IMG/VR virus record: IMGVR_UViG_3300033143_006358
Coordinates: 1-50,599 of that record
Length of the DNA: 50,599 bases
DNA from: a virus
Direction: 5' to 3' (one strand)
This document shows positions 23,138 to 30,993 of the stretch, in pieces. Below the pieces are notes generated by a model. It did not search any database. It was not told the DNA's origin and worked only from the letters and a program-made list of their open reading frames with translations. A program made the translations under genes and the position numbers. Every line of letters starts with the position of its first letter. Position 1 is the first letter of the stretch.

Positions 23138-24350
23138 TATTTTCAAACCTGTCGTATTCTTCCAGTCGCACTTCATCGCGCCAGTCCACAATGGCTTTAG
23201 TCGCCTCCACAGGATCTTCGCCCACGTTCAAAACGCCGGGGCCGCCGTGGTACAGGATTCGTCTCTCCGTAACCGTATGGTCAGTTTTATTTACCTTAGA
23301 GCATCCCACAGCCGCCTGCGCCCCCAGCGTCTTATCCCAGCCGGGCACGGGCCAGAATTTACCTACCAGCCACTCTACTCCATGAATTTGACGCGGACCC
23401 ATTCCTCCGTAAAACATTTCCTGAATTTTTCGTCTGGTTTCGTCAACCTCTTCCGGCTTGGTGTCATGCGACGCTTTCGAGTTAAAAAGATGTAAACATT
23501 TTACATCGTTATGCAAAAGACAGCGTCCGCCGGAAAGCCATACTTTCAGCGACATTTCTGAACCTTCCGCCCCCCACTTGCTCCATGACTCATTTCTGCC
23601 TTGTAGCTGCCAATATCTGCTTTTACGCATCATCCATCCGCAGCCGGTAATGGACATAGATTCGATAACCGTTTCTTGTTCGTTTTTCTTTCCCCACCAC
23701 TTATCCACCAATTCGGGCGTCAATCGCACTCTGCCGTAATTGTGGTTCTTGTTTATCCATTGTTCCCCTTCTATTTTTACCGCGTCCAGTTTGCCAATAA
23801 CCAAATCCATAGGTCCGCAAATCGCTTTCAGTTTTTCGTCCCACCCCTCGCTCATTTCACAGTGGGCGTCCACGATAAAGATAAATTCGCCTCTTGCCTC
23901 TTTTGCCGCTTCATTCATTAAGACTCTTCTGCCCTGATTATTTGCATCTAGTTTCTTGATAATTTCCACGGAACCATTTGCGGCTTTTCTTATTTGTTCT
24001 TCAGTTCGGTTCAGATATATTTCGGACGGTAGCGAAATAATAATCACGCTCACCTTACCGGGATCGCAGGCCGTCCACTGGTTCTCCGGGCAGGACTCAC
24101 TGGCCCATTCCGTCTTTTTCTGCATGTGACAGCCGCATTTCCGGCAGCGCGTGGATTCCCTTACCTTGCCGTTTTTCTCCACGGTCCGTTTAATCAGCAT
24201 ATCGCATTTGAGACAGCCTTCCTCCCAGCGCAGGATTCTTTCTTCCGGGGAGACGTTTACTTTTTCCCGCCGGGCTCTCTGTTTAGCGCGTCGATGCACG
24301 GCTCCGGCCAGGTTCAATGCCTGACGTGGTTTGCTCGGTAATTCGCTCAA
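23127..24350 (-). CDS. Polypeptide-GalNAc-transferase-like glycosyltransferase with zinc ribbon
   Basis: 407 residues. The N-terminal basic segment and a zinc ribbon (C46-x2-C49 ... C69-x2-C72) precede a GT-A catalytic core: SVIIISLPSE, then FIFIVDAHCEMSEGWDEKL with D161-A-H163, ITGCGWMMRKSRYW, and SKWGAEGSEMSLKVWLSGG leading to CLHLF (H287). In family GT27 the metal is held by DxH plus a later His, and WGxExxExSxRxW is diagnostic, so the enzyme may put the first sugar on Thr/Ser. A GT2-type relative cannot be excluded. TTG is the only upstream start, with AGGAGA 7 bases before. It begins 11 bases after the mucin-like gene. Confidence 0.75.
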   Translation of the reverse strand: MSELPSKPRQALNLAGAVHRRAKQRARREKVNVSPEERILRWEEGCLKCDMLIKRTVEKNGKVRESTRCRKCGCHMQKKTEWASESCPENQWTACDPGKVSVIIISLPSEIYLNRTEEQIRKAANGSVEIIKKLDANNQGRRVLMNEAAKEARGEFIFIVDAHCEMSEGWDEKLKAICGPMDLVIGKLDAVKIEGEQWINKNHNYGRVRLTPELVDKWWGKKNEQETVIESMSITGCGWMMRKSRYWQLQGRNESWSKWGAEGSEMSLKVWLSGGRCLLHNDVKCLHLFNSKASHDTKPEEVDETRRKIQEMFYGGMGPRQIHGVEWLVGKFWPVPGWDKTLGAQAAVGCSKVNKTDHTVTERRILYHGGPGVLNVGEDPVEATKAIVDWRDEVRLEEYDRFENNES

Positions 24351-24361
24351 GATTCATTCTC

Positions 24362-25369
24362 CTATATATAAGTTACGTCCCATTCTATCGTACCCCCGTT
24401 GCCGTCTCCGGTGCAAATGCCCCCGGTACAGTAGTTGTCCGCCACGTTGCAGGAATCGCTCCAAATCGCACCGCCCCATACTTCCTGAATAGACACACCG
24501 GCGTAGGTATTATCGTTCGTACCAAGGCCTGACGGACCGCAAAATGTAATCTTAACATGATCGTAATTAGGGGGATTAGTAAATCCGGCGTCATCCGTCG
24601 TCCAGGAACATTTTGTGGGTCGAACGTTGCCGCACTCCCAGAAGCATCCGGGTTCTGAGGGGGCCTTACCGAGCGAGGTCGTGTAATAGTAACCGCCCAG
24701 TCGGTAGGTGACGGTGACGGTATCGACGGAGCCACAACAGTCCGTACAAGCCTCCGGCGTCGTAGTCGAGGTAGTCGAAGTGGTTGTCGATGAAGTTGTA
24801 GTCGAGGTGGAACTACTTGTAGTGGTAGTGGTGGTGGAGGTTGTTGAGGACGTCGTGCCCGTAGTCGTTGTCGTAGTTGTCGTGGAGGTCGGAGTCGTCG
24901 TGCTGCTCGTCGTTCCCGTAGTCGTCGTAGAAGTCGTCGTAGAAGTCGTAGAGGTCGTACTGGTGCTTGTGGTCGTTGAAGTCGTGGTGGTCGTACTACT
25001 ACTAGTACTGCTGCTGGATGTCGTACTGCTCGTCGTGCCCGTAGTCGTCGTAGAGGTCGTAGAGGTCGTAGTGGTCGTAGTGGTCGTAGTCGAAGTCGTG
25101 GCACAGCAATCGTCCGGTATATAAGCGTACAAATTGTTTTTATTAGTATCGTAGCATACCATGTAATAATCGTCGCAGTCCGGTACGTACACTTCCAGCC
25201 AGGTCGGGTCGGATGTACCGAGCACTTCGGATGGATTATTGTACCCGGCGCAGAGTTCGCCGATGGCATAGAGACAGCCCGGCCCCACATCGACTTCGGA
25301 GCAGTTCTCGATAAGACCGTCGCCGTCGCCGTCGGGATCGTAGCCAAAGTATTCCAATACGTAAGCCAT
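24362..25369 (-). CDS. Cys-rich protein with Thr/Ser mucin-like stalk
   Basis: 335 residues. The N-domain (1-90) has about seven Cys and a DPDGDGDGLIENC calcium-loop-like motif. Residues 91-204 are almost only Thr and Ser, broken by three Gly and one Pro. The C-domain (205-335) has about ten Cys and beta strands (VDTVTVTYRLGGYYY; DHVKITFCG). All four Thr codons are used, so the run is selected as protein and is not a simple DNA repeat. The two GT genes follow directly. I infer a virion stalk carrying O-glycans. Cys enrichment is unusual for a phage protein made in the cytosol. The RBS is weak. Confidence 0.75.
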   Translation of the reverse strand: MAYVLEYFGYDPDGDGDGLIENCSEVDVGPGCLYAIGELCAGYNNPSEVLGTSDPTWLEVYVPDCDDYYMVCYDTNKNNLYAYIPDDCCATTSTTTTTTTTTSTTSTTTTGTTSSTTSSSSTSSSTTTTTSTTTSTSTTSTTSTTTSTTTTGTTSSTTTPTSTTTTTTTTGTTSSTTSTTTTTTSSSTSTTTSSTTTSTTSTTTPEACTDCCGSVDTVTVTYRLGGYYYTTSLGKAPSEPGCFWECGNVRPTKCSWTTDDAGFTNPPNYDHVKITFCGPSGLGTNDNTYAGVSIQEVWGGAIWSDSCNVADNYCTGGICTGDGNGGTIEWDVTYI

Positions 25370-25392
25370 TCCACTATACGGTTCCTATCTGC

Positions 25393-25899
25393 TTACGGAC
25401 ATTCAAAAATAGTTTTAATATCTATCTTAGGTATGAACGGGCCGGTAAACCATTGCCCGTCCCTGGTCTTAAATACCATAATCTTATCGTCCTCATCCCA
25501 TTGCGGTACGCAGTCCTGGATTGCCAGGCCGTTCGGAAGCAATAAAGTAACATCCTGCGTGCTCCCGTCTTCCAACAGAGTTACTTTTACGGAGTCATCG
25601 TCGTCATCTACATCCGCCGCTACCGTGGCCGGATGCGGTTCGTATATTTTCATCGGGTACGTGGCGCCGGGATCGTTAACGGACGGTTTGAATCCGTCAT
25701 TGTAATTTATCGCGCCCGCAATGTTTGTCGATAATAATTCCGGCACGGGAGACGTTATGGTTTCAGACGGGTCTTGCGGCTCCAGGTAATTCACATTCTG
25801 TGATTTTAACGCTTGTGTAGCTTCCCGACCGGTGAATACGGGGACCGGTGCGGGGCGTTGCAGCGTGAATTGTCTGCCGGTGGGCGGATAGTTCTGCAT
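25393..25899 (-). CDS. Virion-associated beta protein, unknown
   Basis: 168 residues. A Pro-rich start (YPPTGRQFTLQRPAPVPVF), an acidic run (ADVDDDDDSVKVTLLEDGS) and a C-terminal beta segment (DGQWFTGPFIPKIDIKTIF) suggest a small baseplate or connector-like protein. Not recognised. It lies directly after the adaptor (stop at 25901, ATG 25899) with AGGGGA as RBS. Confidence 0.65.
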   Translation of the reverse strand: MQNYPPTGRQFTLQRPAPVPVFTGREATQALKSQNVNYLEPQDPSETITSPVPELLSTNIAGAINYNDGFKPSVNDPGATYPMKIYEPHPATVAADVDDDDDSVKVTLLEDGSTQDVTLLLPNGLAIQDCVPQWDEDDKIMVFKTRDGQWFTGPFIPKIDIKTIFECP

Positions 25900-25900
25900 C

Positions 25901-26767
25901 TTAAAATCCCCTCATTCGCCGAGTGGTCCTGCCGTCCTGGTTCCGGGTGGACCCCTGGCTATAATCCTTCTGGGATATGAACATACGCAGCGACCGCATC
26001 TGGGCGGAATATTCCTTGCCTACCATGCCGTAGCGGATGGTATTGCCTTCCGCCAGGATGATTTTAAGCGCCGCGCGGGTGGCGACTACCAGGTCCATCG
26101 CCGACGGGAACGGCGGTATGATCTCAAAATCAACGTTATCTGTGGAAGTCACCAAGGCGGGACTCCATCCCGGCTCCACGGTTAATACGGAATCGCTCTG
26201 GGCGCTGACGACCTGATATTGCTCTACCGTATTATCGGTATTGGGCATGATATGAACTACGCTGCCCAGGTAAGAATTCGCCCGTCGGTCCCTATACCCG
26301 GCGGTGACGGAATCCGGTATGGTGATGGTATTGGCCGTATTATCGACGGTAGCGCTATTGGCCGCGAATAATCGGGCACAACCGTCCGGCTGAAACCGAA
26401 CCGTAACGGTGGTTCCGTCGGCGATATAACCGGGCTGAAACCGAATCCAGTTATTCTCAATGATACATTTCGTGCCGTAGGGTGAGAGCCGACTGCCCTT
26501 TTTGTAAAATATCTTGGTTCCCGTATCGTCGTCGTCTTCGCCGATACTGATAATCTGTCCGACCGTGGGCGGAACGGCGTAGAGTTCGGTGGCGGAGGAA
26601 TAAGTAAAGGTATATTTGGCCACGATTTTCGTATTACTGCTGCGCTGTAATTCCTGTAATACCTCAGCATAACTTTCTTCCAGGAGTTGAATAATTTCCT
26701 CCACCGAATACTTGGCGTTGGTTGCCGGTTCGTCGGTAATCTGTCGAACCTTGGCGACGGAGCGCAC
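25901..26767 (-). CDS. Head-tail adaptor (tail-tubular-A-like)
   Basis: 288 residues. The N-terminal helices (VAKVRQITDEPATNAKYSVEEIIQLLEESYAEVLQEL) followed by a beta domain and a terminal helix bundle (PSAMDLVVATRAALKIILAEG) fit the adaptors that bind under the portal in short-tailed phages. The start is GTG 26767. No ATG exists in frame back to the TAG that ends the upstream beta-helix gene, 14 codons away in the same frame. No clear SD was seen, so initiation here is odd (see findings). Confidence 0.65.
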   Translation of the reverse strand: MRSVAKVRQITDEPATNAKYSVEEIIQLLEESYAEVLQELQRSSNTKIVAKYTFTYSSATELYAVPPTVGQIISIGEDDDDTGTKIFYKKGSRLSPYGTKCIIENNWIRFQPGYIADGTTVTVRFQPDGCARLFAANSATVDNTANTITIPDSVTAGYRDRRANSYLGSVVHIMPNTDNTVEQYQVVSAQSDSVLTVEPGWSPALVTSTDNVDFEIIPPFPSAMDLVVATRAALKIILAEGNTIRYGMVGKEYSAQMRSLRMFISQKDYSQGSTRNQDGRTTRRMRGF

Positions 26768-26809
26768 CAGAAAGGAATCCGAACCGCCGGTGATCCCGTC
26801 ATCGACCGT

Positions 26810-28441
26810 CTAGGTTCCTACGACCGCCGTACCATACAGGTAGGTCTGTGATTTATTGGCTCCGCTGACCACCAGTGTTTCATCGTTGTCCCAGGTATGA
26901 CCGGCCCCGGCGCAGAAGACATAGTAGGTGGCGTCGTCCAGCCAGAATACGACCTGCCCCAGATTGTCCGTAGTCAGGAATCCGGCGTAGGCCGGCGAAC
27001 CGGACGAACTGAGACTTAACCAGCAGCGTGCGCCTTCGATGGCTACGCCGCCGGTCGTTTGGATAGTAAGCGTGCATTGATAGGCCCCGGCAACCGGCTG
27101 GCCGAGCGCTTCCAACGTATCGGTTATGCGGACGAAATCGCTGGTGTCACCGCCCGCCGTCATTAGGTTCGACAGTACCGAGCCGTCCACTACTTCCACC
27201 GTCATGTCGTCGCCGTCGGCGACCGCTGTCTTCATCAGGTGATCGAGATTGTTGGACACCATCACGTCCTGGGGCGTAGAGTTGAGAGTGCCCGAACTAG
27301 AGGAATAATTGCAGTTCATCACGTATAATGTTGCTGAATCATTCACATCAATATCGGTTTCTCCTCCACCGACACTATTACTATGTAATGTACAGTTAAT
27401 TAAGGCCGCTTTCGTATCCGCATCATTAAGCTGTACGCATATAGCGTTGCCTGTATGATTGGAAGTGCCGCTGCAAAATACCTGCACATTTTCTACGACG
27501 AAGTTCGCTGCACCCAACGCATCGCCGATCATTAGGCCGACCATATCTTCAGATGAAACATCGTTACGATAGTTGTATATAGTGCAGTTGCGAATGATGC
27601 CGTATCCATCGCTGCCTACTATTATCCCCCTACACTCATTACCCACTGCTGATGGGGAATCCATGTATATGGCACAATCTTCGATGATGATATTCTGTGC
27701 CCCTGATGCGTTAATACCATCAAATTCATGGGTAATCGTACAACGACTGATTCTACAATCTCGTGACCCGCGTGGATACATCCCGTCCGCGACGCCCAAG
27801 ACGATGCAATCTTCAACTACAACATTGCTGTGTCCCAAATAGCTGATCCCATGACCAAAGCCAGAACCGTCAGCCGTTAAATTCCTAATCGTGCAGCCGT
27901 CGCAGGGATTGATTGCATTGCCAGCCGCTGACTGAATAATTACGCCGCCCCTATCCGTTCCCTGAATCGTTACCGCCACTGCGGGCGATACCGTTTCTGC
28001 GTAGGTGCCCGGATAAATGATGATCGTGTCACCTGCGCTGGCGTTCGTTACGGCCTGTCCGATAGTGAGTACGGCGCTTTCAAAGCTATGACCTCCGTTG
28101 GAGTCATTGCCCGTCTTGGCTACGTGATGAACGTGGCTACTCTCCCCTCGGCGGGTAAAGACAGTGCCCGGTACGCCGAGGACCTGGATGTCGCCGGTGC
28201 TGCTGGCTGGGCATATCGTAATCATGTTCCCGTCGGTTTCCGCCGCCGTCAGGTCGAAATAGTAATAGCCGTCCTCCAATTCGGTCGGGTTCGTGTCATC
28301 GACCGCGTTCGCCGCTGCGCCGTCGATGCGGAGGTTGGCGGTGATATTGGCGGCGTCGCCCGCCTTGGGAACGTTGTCCGTCCGGTCGAAGGCGAATACG
28401 ACCCACTTTTGTCCCGTAGTTTTTTTTATCAGGTCTGCCAT
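26810..28441 (-). CDS. Right-handed beta-helix virion protein (fibre-like)
   Basis: 543 residues. The N-domain (1-100: VFAFDRTDNVPKAGDAANITANLRIDG...) resembles upper-baseplate/fibre attachment domains. Residues about 105-400 are parallel beta-helix rungs (AVLTIGQAVTNASAGDTIIIYPGTYAE; GCTIRNLTADGSGFGHG; VVVEDCIVLGV) of the DUF1565/pectate-lyase-like sort. The C-domain carries an Ig/carboxypeptidase-regulatory-like fold (AYQCTLTIQTTGGVAIEGARCWL). It is a probable host-binding or depolymerising fibre; no catalytic triad could be fixed. It starts by TAATG overlap with the mucin-like gene and ends in TAG. Confidence 0.8.
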   Translation of the reverse strand: MADLIKKTTGQKWVVFAFDRTDNVPKAGDAANITANLRIDGAAANAVDDTNPTELEDGYYYFDLTAAETDGNMITICPASSTGDIQVLGVPGTVFTRRGESSHVHHVAKTGNDSNGGHSFESAVLTIGQAVTNASAGDTIIIYPGTYAETVSPAVAVTIQGTDRGGVIIQSAAGNAINPCDGCTIRNLTADGSGFGHGISYLGHSNVVVEDCIVLGVADGMYPRGSRDCRISRCTITHEFDGINASGAQNIIIEDCAIYMDSPSAVGNECRGIIVGSDGYGIIRNCTIYNYRNDVSSEDMVGLMIGDALGAANFVVENVQVFCSGTSNHTGNAICVQLNDADTKAALINCTLHSNSVGGGETDIDVNDSATLYVMNCNYSSSSGTLNSTPQDVMVSNNLDHLMKTAVADGDDMTVEVVDGSVLSNLMTAGGDTSDFVRITDTLEALGQPVAGAYQCTLTIQTTGGVAIEGARCWLSLSSSGSPAYAGFLTTDNLGQVVFWLDDATYYVFCAGAGHTWDNDETLVVSGANKSQTYLYGTAVVGT

Positions 28442-28929
28442 TATGCGGCCCTCTTGAGAAACATTTCATAATATAAGGTCGGCTTTATCGCCGAGGTCGT
28501 CGTAGAACTCGTAGTGCCGGTCGTTGTGCTGCTCGTCGTTCCCGTAGTCGTTGTAGAGGTCGTTGTCGTACTAGAGGTGGTTGTGGATGTGGTCGAAGAG
28601 GTCGTACTTGTTGTGCTGCTGGTGGTTGTCGTCGAAGTGGTCGTGGTACTACTCGTGGTCGTAGAAGTGGTGCTGGAAGTCGTTGTTGTGGAGGTTGTGG
28701 TGCTAGTAGAGGTTGTCGTAGTCGTCGTGGATGACGTGGTACTGGTTGTCGAAGAGGTTGTGGAGGTAGTTGTGCTCGTGGTTGTCGTCGTTGTCGTGGT
28801 TGTCGTGGTGGTGGATGTGGTTGTCGTAGTGGTAGTAGTGGTCGTGGTGACGGCGGGCGGCGCGGCCTGGATGGCGCCGATGTCCATGCCATCGGTTTGA
28901 ATCGAACCTATATCCATATACGTAGCCAT
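28441..28929 (-). CDS. Second mucin-like Thr-rich protein with DIGxIQ motifs
   Basis: 162 residues. Two DIG(S/A)IQ motifs at residues 6-20 are followed, after APPAV, by about 120 residues of Thr with Ser and a few Gly, ending IKPTLYYEMFLKRAA. The DIGxIQ motif usually follows beta-helix domains, and here it comes right after the beta-helix protein encoded upstream in the same frame. Thr codons are mixed (ACT, ACC, ACG, ACA). It is likely a stalk or linker on the virion and a second candidate substrate for the glycosyltransferases at 21905-24350. Confidence 0.75.
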   Translation of the reverse strand: MATYMDIGSIQTDGMDIGAIQAAPPAVTTTTTTTTTTTSTTTTTTTTTTTTSTTTSTTSSTTSTTSSTTTTTTSTSTTTSTTTTSSTTSTTTSSTTTTSTTTTSSTTSTTSSTTSTTTSSTTTTSTTTTGTTSSTTTGTTSSTTTSAIKPTLYYEMFLKRAA

Positions 28930-28938
28930 AGTTCTACC

Positions 28939-30042
28939 TTACACAGCCGGTGGATTCGTATTATCGTGGGCCGGATCCCATGAGTGCCAAAACGTCATAC
29001 AGAACGAGGCGTCCATACCCGCCCCTACCGAATCGCTGTCGGCATCCTTCGGTGAATAATCACGATGCAGATTAGTAACGTTCCCCGCGTCGGTGAACAA
29101 TGCTGCTTCCGCTTGCGCCGATGCCACATCACCTCGGTCGCCCACGCCATCGCCTGCGGATACGTCTGTGAAGCTGGCGGAGCAATCGTCGGTATTACTG
29201 CAAAATAGATTAAAGAAACCTGTAATATTTTCGTTTATATCCGAACTGGAATCCATCCCTACGCCACAATCATATAATATAGAGTTTAGAACATGAAAGG
29301 CATAGCCATTAGCTCCGTTGTTTATGATTCCAGTAACACCTGCTTCATTTTCTCCGTCGGCAATACAATTGATATATACATCGCGTTGATTGCCTCTAAA
29401 ATCAGCGTGGGCGGTTCCGTTATCGAAGGCGAGACAATTATAAATAACATCTGAACCTCCACAATAAAATCCTTGTTCCGAATTGCTATGAGCAACACAC
29501 CCTATGAACAGGGCCGAAGTGTTTACACTCACGCCACGTGCGCTATTATCAAACATACAGTTAAAAAAGATGCATAGATTATATGGCTGGCACGCATTAT
29601 CGGCGGCATTAGTAAACCGGCAATTGTAAAAATATAGATAATTTCCGACTGTCCCTTTGAATGAATCATTCGACGCTCCGGTAAAGACAAAGTTTTTGAA
29701 AAGAATATGTATTGACGATTGAGTTGAATACACACAGTAGGAAAATTGATCGCCGACCGGGTCCGCATTGATGGTAACAATCCCGCCGTCACCGGGAGTA
29801 GTGTGATACCCCTCAAAAACTATCGGCGTCTCGGAGGCCCCTACCTGGCCTGCGTCAATAAACATAACGCAATCGTTTGCGCCATCCTCTGTTTCGTAGT
29901 CGCCGGATGCCTTTACCCACACTTTTTCCCCGGCGGCTACCATATCAATAGCATGGGCTAGAGTCGCAAAGGCTAACTCTTCCGACAATCCACTATCACC
30001 GTCATCGCCGGTCGTTACATCAACATAATACGGACCTGCCAT
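28939..30042 (-). CDS. Parallel beta-helix virion protein
   Basis: 367 residues. MAGPYYVDVTTGDDGDSGLSEELAFATLAHAI is the typical opening of secreted right-handed beta-helices. Rungs run through IHILFKNFVFTGAS, YLYFYNCRFTNAAD and ALFIGCVAHSNSEQGFYCGG to about residue 300, and the end (DYSPKDADSDSVGAGMD) is the usual capping segment. TAA follows NTNPPAV, and the mucin-like gene opens in the same frame three codons after the TAA. The function is inferred to be a fibre or head decoration. Confidence 0.8.
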   Translation of the reverse strand: MAGPYYVDVTTGDDGDSGLSEELAFATLAHAIDMVAAGEKVWVKASGDYETEDGANDCVMFIDAGQVGASETPIVFEGYHTTPGDGGIVTINADPVGDQFSYCVYSTQSSIHILFKNFVFTGASNDSFKGTVGNYLYFYNCRFTNAADNACQPYNLCIFFNCMFDNSARGVSVNTSALFIGCVAHSNSEQGFYCGGSDVIYNCLAFDNGTAHADFRGNQRDVYINCIADGENEAGVTGIINNGANGYAFHVLNSILYDCGVGMDSSSDINENITGFFNLFCSNTDDCSASFTDVSAGDGVGDRGDVASAQAEAALFTDAGNVTNLHRDYSPKDADSDSVGAGMDASFCMTFWHSWDPAHDNTNPPAV

Positions 30043-30431
30043 TATTCATTTTCCCTATCTACAGGCGTTTCTTTTGGCACATCAAAATATTCATATTCTC
30101 CATTTTCTATAAAACCATGTGTCTTGTGGACGTAGTTCTCCAACTCCAACGATTGGCCGTCTATGGTCACAGAGTCCGAATCTTTATATACATTTCTTTC
30201 CCTAATCGCCTGATTACACAGGGTACACGTACTGCCGGGCGGCGGTTCGCAATTCGATAAATTGCAGCGAATAAACGTGCGGGGCGTATCGTCGCCTGGA
30301 AATAGACGAACGCCTTTTTTTACACCGCCGTCGTCGATACAATCCGGCTGCCGAAAATTACAGGCTATGTACTCCGTGTCCATAACGCTTGGCGTAACCT
30401 GACCGCTAAAGTTTCTGCCGGTAGTCGTCAT
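30042..30431 (-). CDS. Cys-containing small virion-operon protein
   Basis: 129 residues with five or six Cys (CNFRQPDC; CNLSNCEPPPGSTCTLCN), which may bind metal. Residues 1-60 look beta-rich (FSGQVTPSVMDTEYIACNF). Unknown. It overlaps the gene before by ATGA and the beta-helix gene after by one base, so it is translated with them. Confidence 0.65.
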   Translation of the reverse strand: MTTTGRNFSGQVTPSVMDTEYIACNFRQPDCIDDGGVKKGVRLFPGDDTPRTFIRCNLSNCEPPPGSTCTLCNQAIRERNVYKDSDSVTIDGQSLELENYVHKTHGFIENGEYEYFDVPKETPVDRENE

Positions 30432-30655
30432 GTTACGTCGTCCTCCCTTAACTTCTCCAGGTATGCCTCCAGGTCCAGTCCCAGCTTTAATACCTTACGT
30501 AAGAGGGGGTCGCGTTGGAGCCATTGCTTCTTCCATGCCAAAGGCATTTTCTTGAACAATTTAAGTCGCGGAGTCACTACGTCGCGCAATATATCAACCC
30601 CTTGCAAGAGTTGCTGGTATTGAGCAGAGGTTGTGTCTATGTTAATATCCGCCAT
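30428..30655 (-). CDS. Small helical protein
   Basis: 75 residues, basic and helical (VVTPRLKLFKKMPLAWKKQWLQRDPLLRKVLKLGLDLEAYLEKL). Unknown. It ends by ATGA overlap with the next gene. AAAGGCG serves as RBS. It could be a head-completion helix protein, but this is unproven. Confidence 0.65.
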   Translation of the reverse strand: MADINIDTTSAQYQQLLQGVDILRDVVTPRLKLFKKMPLAWKKQWLQRDPLLRKVLKLGLDLEAYLEKLREDDVT

Positions 30656-30666
30656 ACTGTACGCCT

Positions 30667-30984
30667 TTATTTTAGCAAAATTTCATCCACTTTATCTTCG
30701 ATGCGACGCTGCGACGCTTTCACTTCATTGATATTCTCTTTTAATTCATCACAGGATTTATCCAGGCGCTTCATACACTCATTATGTTCCACCTGCTCGA
30801 CTTTGTCGTCGATCTGTCGCTGCAAGTATATATGTTCCGTATGCGCCTGCTTCGTTTGATATTCCACCGTGGCGCTCAGTCCGCTAAACGTCAAGACAAC
30901 GGACACGATCACAATCGCGCACGCCAGGAGAAATTTCGGTTCGCGCCAACCATTCCCGTTGCGTTTTTTAGTCACTTCCGGCAT
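30667..30984 (-). CDS. Membrane protein with coiled coil (lysis candidate)
   Basis: 105 residues. A short basic N-terminus, one membrane helix (FLLACAIVIVSVVLTFSGL, about 18-37), then a coiled coil to the C-terminus with two Cys (HNECMKRLDKSCDELKENI). The layout is like an inner-membrane spanin or a haemolysin-type holin accessory. It lies in the late operon before adhesin-like genes. AAGGGG precedes ATG 30984. The role is an inference from topology. Confidence 0.65.
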   Translation of the reverse strand: MPEVTKKRNGNGWREPKFLLACAIVIVSVVLTFSGLSATVEYQTKQAHTEHIYLQRQIDDKVEQVEHNECMKRLDKSCDELKENINEVKASQRRIEDKVDEILLK

Positions 30985-30993
30985 AATAACCCC

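Noticed and set aside
24708-25124. Long rightward ORF of almost only Val/Glu
   Set aside because: Exact antisense of the Thr/Ser run in the gene at 24362-25369. Thr and Ser codons on one strand read as Val/Glu-type codons on the other. No SD and no real composition.
24385-25374. Arg/Leu/Pro-rich ORF overlapping the mucin-like gene
   Set aside because: Frame shadow caused by the Thr/Ser repeat. The chosen frame has folded Cys-rich ends and normal stop-start spacing with its neighbours.
26257-26802. ATG-started ORF overlapping the adaptor
   Set aside because: Arg/Pro-rich shadow in another frame. The adaptor frame has clear helices and the expected N-terminal pattern.
28514-28900. Second Val-rich rightward ORF
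   Set aside because: Antisense shadow of the Thr-rich gene at 28441-28929.
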